From positions 16,003,085 through 16,067,084 of the forward strand of contig NC_085140.1 of the NCBI RefSeq assembly GCF_024139115.2: a stretch of DNA of 64,000 bases, given 5' to 3'. The DNA is from Armigeres subalbatus. Lineage: Eukaryota; Arthropoda; Insecta; Diptera; Culicidae. Shown one piece after another: positions 55,701 to 64,000 of the stretch; positions within the stretch are counted from its first letter, which is position 1; every line of letters starts with the position of its first letter. Both the position numbers and the translations under genes were made by a program. The notes below the pieces were generated by a model, which worked only from the letters and a program-made list of their open reading frames with translations, did no database searches and was not told the origin of the DNA.

Positions 55701-55780
55701 GCGCCCCATTGTCCACCGGTTTTCATTTCCTGGCATTCCTGGCTTTAGACCACCAGCCTGACCAGCAACAGGACTGAGCC
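52738..55780 (+). pseudogene. I-type ORF2 (endonuclease/RT), broken and interrupted
   Basis: The endonuclease start reads FALCETWLTPDVNLHFPEFN and IIRRDRADRHGG in forward frames with several stops. The insertion at 52967 splits a codon series that resumes exactly in frame after 54215 with SGIEAVACKVIIRGKD. SDHLPISI (about 54390) marks the endonuclease end, so much of its centre is deleted. The linker has SPWWDGECSQLYREKSTAFN. The RT begins at NNSAPGMDRIRFNLLKNLPD and continues in another frame with SDCNSYRPIAMLSCFRKLLH and QFGFRRGKGT. The catalytic DD region is not found, so the RT is also truncated or deleted. It is non-functional. Confidence 0.8.
52967..54213. mobile_element. 1.25-kb TA-flanked element with repeated GCACATAAAA motif
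   Basis: Imperfect inverted ends CACTGAGCTAAAATTCCAT and CACTGAAATCAAATCGCCAT, with TA on both sides (52965-52966 and 54214-54215). The host ORF frame is restored when it is removed. TGCACATAAAAT and its complement recur several times near both ends. It has no transposase and is Tc1/mariner-like by its TA duplication, though the ends are atypical. Confidence 0.8.
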
Positions 55781-55790
55781 CATTCCGGGT

Positions 55791-56755
55791 TCAGTTTAGT
55801 AGTTCCTCGAGGGCAAGAGGCCCTACCAGAAACGGTATCACTGGGTCACACGCACTATGAAAATTCATGTAGACCCTAATAATTGAAACTGTTATCGGCC
55901 TTACTGAAATCATATAGACATTACTTATATTTCATATGCGCATCAATAAGAAATGTAGTGAAAGCCACATTAATATGTGGAAAGCAATATCTATATACTT
56001 TTCTAGTGATTTCTACTTCAATTCAATGTCTGAAAAATATATGAGTGAGGTACTCAGACCAAGATGTATGTTTGTCGTCAATCGCTAATGAAGTAAGATG
56101 GAGAAGCGTTAGAAAACGATTTCAGCAAACATGTTTTGGAGATGGAATAATTTTCAATCTCCAATTTTTGAACCCCGTCCGCTTACAAGTGGACGGAATA
56201 TCAATATATAAGTATTATACACAATTTTTACCGAGGAGTCACTTAACATCTATGTATACAGCCTCCAAAAATTCCACTTAAAATTTAATTAGTTTTCTAG
56301 TGAATCTTGTGCCGTGAGTACCATCACTACCCGAGCAGCACAAGTCAGCGAAAAATGATTGCAGCAACTTGATTTCGACTAAATCTTGTCACATAAGAAT
56401 TGCAGTAGCCTATGTGAAACATGTGTGTTGCTAAGGTAACGAAACATTTTAACTTTTACAAGCGAAACTAGATGGAAAAAATCTATATATGTTTTCCAGT
56501 AACTTCCAAGTGAAAATTATTTTGATTGTGGGGTTATGAAGCACCTTCTCACAGGATCAATCGGATAAAACGCCGAAACGACGTTTGACAAAAAACGGAC
56601 GTAAAACGCGAGCCAAAGCCACGTCCAAACGTTACAATTTATCAGGCTGAAATAATTCGGCAAAAACGTGTCGTTAGGTACTAACAAGATTACTGACATT
56701 TTCGGCTGCGAATTTGACTTCTATTATTTAGTCGAACCTGCCTGATCTTGCTTGG
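55791..56755. other. Spacer, no gene
   Basis: AT-rich with short chance frames only. The first part may be the 3' region of the I-type element. Confidence 0.4.
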
Positions 56756-56759
56756 ATTG

Positions 56760-57110
<351 letters not shown>

Positions 57111-57174
57111 GATTGAACTTTGCGTTTCGGAGTTATGGCCAAAAAACTGTTTTTACGTGCAAAAAAAAGGCAAA

Positions 57175-57245
57175 ATGCTGCAATCTGGATTCGAACTCGT
57201 GATCTCTTGGTCGGGAAGCGGCTACTACACCACAGCACCATCAAT
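57175..57245 (-). repeat. tRNA-like sequence, SINE remnant
   Basis: The minus strand reads TGCTGTGGTGTAGTAGCCG (A-box-like) and GAGTTCGAATCC (canonical B box) about 35 bp apart. No cloverleaf closes well and no target duplication was found, so a SINE head or tRNA relic is more likely than a functional tRNA gene. Confidence 0.55.
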
Positions 57246-57259
57246 GCACATAGCATGTG

Positions 57260-58020
57260 ACAAGATACATACCAATATAAATCTTCGAATTGGGCATATA
57301 TTCATTGCCTCTATAAGCATCAGAGTTTATTCTGCTAGGGTACCGATTCATATACTGGAAGTATTAATGGATTGAGAAAAGAAAATATTAGCTTTTCCCG
57401 TTGGTTATTAAAATATACAGTTTCAACACATTAACTTAGAGCAAAATTGCCGGTGGTGAGTATAAGCCGTTTGGCAGCGCAGTATCATTAATTGAAACTT
57501 TTCCGGTCGCTACTAAACGCGCTGCTAAAACAGTAGCGCAGCGGAGAGGTGATCAAATTTGGTACATTGCGCGATAACAGCGCTGCTATTTGATGAACTA
57601 TTAAACGTCACCTGTACGGAATGCAGCCACCAAAATGATAACCGAAAATAGTGACCAGTGGGAAAAAGAGTGACTAAACTAAAATGACAGCGCTGCGAGG
57701 ATGATCAAAACACTCGCGCCCAGTAATGATGCTCTAATAGATAAACTATTGAAATCGCTTGGATACGCTGTTACTTTAATTGAGATAAAAGTAGATTCAC
57801 TATTGATTCGAGGATGTTAATGCAAAATTATATTGGTATAATTGCATAATTATATCCAAACTAGTAGACACATATGTGTATAATAATGGGAAGTATCAAT
57901 AGGAAACCCCTCAGGTTACGGGTGCCCTATGCAAATTACTAAATAGTAATTTTGGGTGACCTTTTTACGGTAGGATATCCGTTCAATAATTAAAAATCCT
58001 CTTCTCTGCTAAACGTTATA
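57260..58020. other. Spacer, no gene
   Basis: Contains several GCGCTGCTA/CAGCGCTGC motifs between 57470 and 57720 in both orientations, but no coding region and no element ends. Confidence 0.4.
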
Positions 58021-59598
58021 GCCTATTCAGATTACGCCATTAATGACATAATAATTGGCGTTTCAGGGTAAATACGCTTTATGATGTCATTATTTACGTA
58101 ATATTCCATACATTTTGCGCTGTCAAAAGATACCCGCTAAAAAGAGTCATAAAGAATTTATTACGATCAATTATTACGAGAGAGCTTTCGTTCTAACTGG
58201 GATGCAGGGAGAAATTCAACAAAACAAAACTGACAATGACAAGCCACACGCTCTCTTTGCCAGAGAGAAAATTCTCTCTTCATTTCGTTTCGTAGTTGAC
58301 AGTCATGCTCTTTCTGTCGCAGCAGGGTCGAATGCATGTTAGATGGAAATCTTCTGAGCGCTGAAGAATAACTCGGATTGTGATTTATAGCATGTTGAAA
58401 GCATTTTATATGATGAAAAATAATGATGATAATTATTTATTCTCCACTTATTCAACATGAATTGTTTAAAAAACAGATGCTCTCTAGAATTAACAAGAAG
58501 TATTTAACTTAAACCTAAAAATAATAATAAATAATTAATAATTTTTTTCAATTCTGCTCCTTGAATGGCTTAATATACTTTGGATTTCAACATTTTTCAC
58601 GTGGGACAACTGTACGATTTGAATGGGATGTATATATAAAGTAGAATAATCTATATACATAAAAATGAATTTCTGTCTGTCTGTGCCTTATAGACTCGGA
58701 AACTACTGAACCGATCGACGTGAAAATTTGTATGTAGAGGTTTTTGGGGCCGGGGAAGGTTCTTAAGATGGTTCGAGACCCCTCCCCGCTTTGGAAAGGG
58801 TGGCTCCCATACAAATGAAACACCAATTTCTTCATAACTCGAGATCTAATCAGAAAATAAATCAATTTTAGGCGAAACGAAGTTCGTCGGGTCTGCTAGT
58901 TTTAAATAAAACATGGATTGGTAATGCATTACATAATTCATCCCAAATCCAGTTTAAATTATATCACATTCACACGATTCGATTTTGTTAGAAGCTGTAT
59001 CATTGATTGTCGAGTAGAACGCAATGGTTCAGTTTCCATTTTTGAAAAAAAAAAAAATTGCTGATTTGCCCTTCATATGCAGATACTGGTGGAAATACAT
59101 TTTAGTTCGATAATATTTCTTGAAAATTGGTCCAATCGTCCTTTTTTATTTATTTGTGAGAATTCCCAAAAGTATCTAAATTTTTCTATCAAATCTCCGT
59201 TCGATCATAGTACAGAATCAAAATACTTTTTAAACTTAAAAATAAATTGAGGAATAGTCTGATTCCCCGAAGAACGGCGCACCCAACTAATGAATGTAGC
59301 TTCGCTCATTATCCTTAATGAGAGCTTCAAATATTCTTCAAAAATCCCTTTTCATATTTTTTTTATATTTTTTTTCGTGGAAACTTTGTTCAGAAAAAAA
59401 TGTTCGATTGTCGCCACACAAATGCTTGATTTCGCAAATTAAATTTAAAAACTCTACTTGAATTCAACCCTGTATTAGCGTGCAAATGAGGAAACATGGA
59501 AACGTCAAGATATATTATCTTGCTGTAGTCTGAACACCTCGTAATAATTGGATACCCTCTCACTTAACAAAGTCATAAATAGCCCAATCTGAATAGGC
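58021..59598. mobile_element. Candidate TA-flanked element, 1.6 kb
   Basis: GCCTATTCAGATT at 58021 and its inverse AATCTGAATAGGC ending at 59598, with TA on both sides. Just inside the left end is a palindromic stretch (58036-58100). A match of this length could arise by chance in a window this size, so this is tentative. A Helitron is nested inside. Confidence 0.4.
58650..58899 (+). mobile_element. 250-bp non-autonomous Helitron
   Basis: Starts TCTATATACATAAAAATGAA with TTTCTGTCTGTCTGT, ends GGGTCTGCTAG, and sits between A and T. These are Helitron rules (5' TC, 3' CTRR, insertion into AT), and the same start and end are widespread in insect Helitrons. It has no rep/helicase gene. Confidence 0.82.
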
Positions 59599-59748
59599 TA
59601 TTAGACATAACTTTTCTCATGTCTTATTGCTATCAAGCGCTAAGAAAAGCACAAATACCCTATATAACAGCCTGTAAATACTCCTCAGTCCTCATATAGC
59701 AATTTCAAAAAGCATCGTGCTTTGTTTAACACGTTCAACGCTCTCCCG

Positions 59749-59793
59749 TTCGAATTATAGACACTATAGGTTCTATAGTGTCTATAGTTCGAA
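59749..59793. repeat. Perfect-stem hairpin
   Basis: TATAGACACTATAG (59756-59769) pairs with CTATAGTGTCTATA (59773-59786) across a 3-base loop, and the stem extends outward through TTCGAA with one mismatch. No poly(T), ORF or TIR partner explains it. Confidence 0.75.
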
Positions 59794-59799
59794 TGCGCC

Positions 59800-60750
59800 T
59801 AAAAGAAGGAATGGCAATGTGCCGTCGCGCAGTGGTGGTCCCCCATACAAATGCTCGACTAAACCTACGATTGCGCTTAAAATTTAGCAACAGTAATTTT
59901 GTAACGCTGAATTCATTTTGAAATTTAAATAGTTATCCGACATATGCTATGCTATCCCTTCCGGAAGCCCATGACTTAGGATCACAGCAGCGTCTTAATT
60001 CTAACCTTGAAACAGTTAATTTCCCGCTTTGGTGCAGCAAGGCGCAATTCGCCAAACTAACCACTGTTAAGTGACAAAATATATATTTCAATGCATCATA
60101 TCAGTTCTTTCCGAATCTTTCCCGATACAAAATTTAGTCAAATTTAATTTTCCCTTACATATATGTTTAGGAGATACTTTACACCATCAACTTGAACCAA
60201 GTCACCAAAAATTAAATTTACCAACTACAATTAACAAATTGAGGAATTATCATTGACTAAATGTGCAAAATTAAAATAATATCAGCTTCACGAAAAAACG
60301 ATTTGTTTTGGGTTTTGTCTGGGTTTCCGCCACTGTGGATCGGTCGGCCCATCGTAGCATCAGCGGCAAGCCGTGCTTCTGTTCTATTTTTACGCATATG
60401 TATGCATCATTCTTTGTGGCGTTCAATCAGCATATGGGAGCGCAGCTGGTGTGCGGGAGGACGCGGGACGCTTGCGCTTTCGCTTCAGTCTCTTGCCGTC
60501 GGATGAGTATTGCCGAAGGAAGCATCACCAACACACATCGCATTGCGTGCGGCAATGTTCTATTTTTAGCTCAGCTGGGTTGAATGTTGATCCGAGCAAA
60601 TGAAATTTGGGGAAACTGGTTCATGAGTATGTATTACGGAAAAAAGAAAATTTTGGATAGCTCCGCGGAAATATCGCGCAGAGGGAAATCCCCGGTCTCA
60701 ATTCCTTGGATATAGCGTCTGCTGCACCATAAACTCGCAAGCTTCTAATT
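59800..60750. other. Spacer with a GC-richer patch, no gene
   Basis: From 60320 to 60600 GC is higher and GTTCTATTTTTA occurs at both ends of the patch. Open frames there overlap in three registers without family features. Confidence 0.35.
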
Positions 60751-60760
60751 TTATTGAATA

Positions 60761-60997
60761 ATTCGGGACTGATTTGCGATTTGGGCGTAACTTATTTTGT
60801 AAACAAACATTGGAAGGTGAATTCCTGCTAAAGCAAGCATTTCCTGAGAAAACCACGATATGTATCCGACAGAATAGGCTTTCTTCTAGCAGGTAAGGGA
60901 ATTAGTTTTTGAGAAAAACGTTCGCATTCTACGGAATCCACAGAACAATGTTTGTTTACTAAATAAGTTACGCCCAAATCGCAAATCGGTCCCGAAT
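60761..60997. mobile_element. 237-bp TA-flanked MITE with ~50-bp inverted repeats
   Basis: Ends start ATTCGGGACTGATTTGCGAT and, from the right, ATTCGGGACCGATTTGCGAT, continuing through GGGCGTAACTTATTT and AACAAACATTG. TA lies at 60759-60760 and 60998-60999. Confidence 0.87.
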
Positions 60998-61076
60998 TAT
61001 GTCTTTTCTATTCAGCAAAGCATCTTTTCTTTTGTGCATTGAAGTTATAGAATATAATTTCCTTTATGTTTACTCT

Positions 61077-61125
61077 TTTTTTTTTTTTTTTTGTGTCTTT
61101 ATTAAAGAGACTTTCAGCCCGAGGC
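61077..61125 (-). mobile_element. 49-bp non-LTR tail insertion
   Basis: On the minus strand, ~33 bp of element end with TTTAATAAAGACAC and a run of about 16 A. Flanked by an 11-bp duplication ATGTTTACTCT (61066-61076 and 61126-61136). It is an extreme 5' truncation, like 12549-12599 but from a different element. Confidence 0.85.
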
Positions 61126-61136
61126 ATGTTTACTCT

Positions 61137-62551
61137 CTATTGAAACTCGGTGGGCAAGTTTGATTACTACCAAGATAAATCAAAAGCTATTTTGTTTCTG
61201 CTAACAATCATTAAAGAAAACTGTTGAGTACATATCGATTCTCAACTTATGTATTTATGTTTCATTTCCTACCTCCATCATCTAAAGTTCAGACCTGAAT
61301 TCTTTCAAATATTCCAAATAATCAGATGGATTCAATTAAAGAAATGACATGAATATAAATATAAACAAATAATATAAACATATATAAATATAAATAAACA
61401 ATACAAACAATAAGTCGGGACTTCCGAACCGAACTTTCTTCCGAAGTTTTATTTGTCAAACTAATTGATGCGTTGTTTAGCGCATCTGTAGGCGAATCCA
61501 GCGCACTACTTCTGAAATTGGGAAAGTTGCCTGTATCTGGAGAAAAATCCAACTTCGGCTGGCCTAACAATTAGTTTGTAAATCAAGAAAATATTTTAAG
61601 ATTTTGATTTTCTATGAATATTCACTTACTATATTTGTACCTTTTTGCTTGCATACCTTCTGTGCGGTTTTTGATAGTTAATTCATTCATGCTATTCATA
61701 AGTCCTAAACCTTGGACTTCGCTAGACCAAATAATTGGAACCCGGTTCATAATGACAGCATGTCTGTTAGAAGAATTCGAATAAAAAGCACTCGGATTAT
61801 GTAGGAGAAAATGAGTTTTGGTAGGCTTCGGAGAAAATTTTCTATTTTTGGAAGTCAGTAGAAAAAGTATTCAAACTTTTCTATAATGCAAGTATGTTTT
61901 AGATAATTTAATAGTCTTAGTTCGATCATTGACAAACTACAATGACTCATTCCAGAGGTTAAATGTCAAAACGTGTTACAGCAGAGTTCTAGTGCGATTA
62001 TTTTTCTACAGCTCTGCCTAATAGTTTGTTGTTTTAATTCAACTAATAACAGAGTTAAAGCGCTAGTTACTAATACTAAATGATAACAAAATTTCGATCA
62101 GTCTGTATAATAAGTTACTGCAACTAGCGCTATCTTTATTTACGAGATCTTCGACCCTAGGCCGGTTCATCTGGTATAAATAAATGTTAAAAATAAGTCT
62201 TATTCACCAATTGTTATTTTAGACTTTTCATATATGTTTATCAACTATTTTGAACGAGCGAGAAAGGCATCATCACCGCTAGGTGGATTAATCAGGGTTT
62301 TTCTACTTAACTGTCATTCGTTTAATTGATTGCAGCCTAGGATATTGCAGCGTCGTCCTCTAGATCGATTTCAGTTCGAGCTGATAGCTTTCGATAGTAT
62401 TTCTACATTTGTTGAACTTTCCCAGTAAAATATCCTAACTTTTCATGTGTATAAAAAAAATCTAGAGAAAATCTCGCAAATCGATCCATCTATTCGTGAG
62501 TTATATTGACTCGCCATACATAAGAACAACTATTAAAAAAACAGTAAAAGG
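61137..62551. other. Spacer with two repeat fragments, no gene
   Basis: At 62140-62185 is a diverged relative of the tail at 24031-24080 (GACCCTAGGCCGGTTCATCT). At 62236-62300 is the end of the repeat family seen at 31150 (GCGAGAAAGGCATCATCACC, then GCTAGGTGGATTAATCAGGG). Nothing coding is supported. Confidence 0.5.
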
Positions 62552-62559
62552 CATATGGG

Positions 62560-62949
62560 CAGGCTTGTAAAATGTCATCTGCATGTCATTTGACTAATTT
62601 GCTCATAACTTTCTTTAGAAGCAAAATTTCTTCCATAATTTTGAATGTACTCATAACGCTTGAGTAGGGTTATATTTTTGTCCAAGGGTACATTGCTCTA
62701 AGTATAACATCAAAGGCTGGAGAGTGAAAACTCTCCAAAATGTCACGTGTCATTTGACATAATGTCATTTGAATGACATTTTGCCTCCCACGCCCCAGAT
62801 TACATATTTACAGCAAAGTCTCGTTAGACAAAGTTGTAGGCCCATTTAACCGCTATAAGTTCGTCATACAACATGAATTGATAGCTACCTTCTGAAACAA
62901 GTTCTGGGGAAATTATACAAACGAATGCAAATGACATTTTACAACACTG
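62560..62949. mobile_element. 390-bp hAT-type MITE
   Basis: Ends CAGGCTTGTAAAATGTCATC and, from the right, CAGTGTTGTAAAATGTCATT, with a perfect 8-bp duplication CATATGGG (62552-62559 and 62950-62957). Internally, ATGTCATTTGA recurs several times. It has no transposase. Confidence 0.92.
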
Positions 62950-62957
62950 CATATGGG

Positions 62958-63720
62958 TGGACAAGCGAAAGGTTTTACTTCCTGCTCCTTAGAACAGCTG
63001 TGAAAACCACAATAAAATTTGTGATCATCCTCAAAATTGATTAATCCATAATAGGAACGCATGCACCAGTTGTGGCACTAATCTTAATTTTGGTTCCTTA
63101 TTTGGCAAATCCCATTGTTTTCTTATGGGACTGGCCAAATTGGGACCACTAGTGCGACAACTGATGCAAAGCAGAGTCTATTATATATAGAGTTACGCAA
63201 AGAGTGAAGCCAAATCTACCTATTGAACTGTCAAACCGTCTACCTATCGAGCAAAGTAAACAAATGCTTGTTGGTAAGGCGGAAGTATTGTTATCGCCTA
63301 ATAATTATTCTGGCGAATTAAAACGCATGAATTGAAATGTATTAGATTTGTTCTAGAAACAGCTTCAAAAAACTTCAATACACCCCCCAATACACTGTAA
63401 ACTCTGCATTACTCATTAATGTGCTAAAAATACACATTTTTTGATGACATATGAAGCTGTCAAAATAATGGGTATTTTGAAATTTTGTATAATGCGTAAA
63501 TTGTGCACACTTTCATCCTCCAAGCATTTACCCATTAATGGGTGAAAAATGAATTGAGCTGTTTGTGATTTCATCATGATTATGTTTTGAAAGCGGAAAT
63601 GGCAGGCGTTATCTCGTCAAGTTCTTGGTTTTGCAAAACGTAAGTCAGTTAGTTATATTAATATAAAAGTTTATAATCTAGTTGTTTTTTCGTTATTGCA
63701 GTATGCTAATTATCGCTCAC
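62958..63720. other. Spacer, no gene
   Basis: AT-rich. Two direct-type phrases around GGGACTGGCCAAATTGGGAC and short palindromic ATTAATG motifs occur, but no coding region or element ends. Confidence 0.4.
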
Positions 63721-63810
63721 CACCTAATTATGTGCAAAAATGAACCCCTGCGGGAATTTGCCTCGACGGACTCTGCTCCCACAGCGGATTACAACACGAC
63801 GACATTCAGA

Positions 63811-64000
63811 CGTATTTGCTGGAAGCAGAGACCTTGGTGGACGGGCACTTACGAATATGGGACTGGGCGCTTGCCTCACATCAAACTTCAGCTGCGCGTC
63901 GTATTTGCAGGATGGAGACTTTGGCTGACGGCCACTCATGGATGTGGCTCTGGGCAGATCCCCTCAAACCAAACTTCAGTTGTTCTGTGCTCCGCGTATA
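63811..64000 (+). repeat. Tandem repeat, ~89-95-bp unit, running off the window
   Basis: CGTATTTGC begins units at 63811 and 63900, and a third seems to start at 63995. Units share GGAGACTTTGG-like, ATGGGACTGGGC-like and CAAACTTCAG motifs with about 20-25% divergence. Frames across it (63724-63939) are probably non-coding. Confidence 0.65.

Larger units (their letters stand above)
52385..55790 (+). mobile_element. Decayed I-type non-LTR retrotransposon
   Basis: In order: a C-terminal ORF1 remnant (52400-52730), an ORF2 endonuclease start (about 52738-52966), a TA-flanked insertion (52967-54213), more endonuclease, a linker and an RT N-terminal region up to about 55780. The assignment to the I group rests on motif style. 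The 3' end is not defined. Confidence 0.75.

Noticed and set aside
57175..57245. Functional tRNA gene on the minus strand
   Set aside because: A and B boxes are present, but no convincing acceptor stem or anticodon arm could be folded by eye; a SINE remnant is more likely.

Overview
The window looks like culicine mosquito DNA (Aedes-type): AT-rich, nearly all transposable elements, with a Juan-like Jockey retrotransposon, RTE-type and I-type retrotransposons, a Feilai-like tRNA SINE and many non-autonomous DNA transposons. The species call is an inference from element families. Nothing bacterial is present (no operons, no ribosome binding sites). Most long open frames are decayed retrotransposon pieces or stop-free tandem repeats.

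Layout. 1-9.9 kb: a minus-strand non-LTR retrotransposon split inside its reverse transcriptase by a 6.49 kb hAT-like element (1349-7838). That element has hAT-type ends and a near-perfect 8-bp target duplication, and it is filled by about 250 copies of a ~21-23 bp hairpin-forming minisatellite. 9.9-24.2 kb: a Juan-like element caught in an imperfect inverted duplication (arms 12387-18833 and 19893-24246). One breakpoint lies at the symmetry centre of a foldback MITE. The left arm later took an RTE fragment, a composite foldback element and a hAT MITE.

24.2-29.5 kb: low-repeat DNA with the only convincing host exon, a first coding exon at 28021-28201 ending in a consensus splice donor; the following DNA is presumably intron. 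29.5-34 kb: TA- and TTAA-flanked MITEs, two of them with clustered copies of their own terminal motif. 34.4-37.3 and 43.5-45.8 kb: a direct duplication, one copy carrying a TTAA-flanked insertion that the other lacks. Between the copies lie a SINE, a cluster of CACCGCGGTG palindromes, a 136-bp tandem array and a near-full-length RTE pseudogene with a snap-back hairpin in its reverse transcriptase.

46-48.7 kb: a 2.7 kb element with CAGGCCTGGTAGC ends. 49-51 kb: low-repeat DNA with a possible small membrane-protein ORF. 52.4-55.8 kb: a decayed I-type retrotransposon, cleanly split by a 1.25 kb TA-flanked element. 56.8-64 kb: a (TG)n-bearing repeat, a SINE-like remnant, a Helitron, several MITEs and a tandem repeat running off the window end. 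The retrotransposon genes would have encoded RNA-binding ORF1 proteins and endonuclease/reverse transcriptases, but none seen here is intact. All element names come from motifs and termini read by eye; no database search was run.
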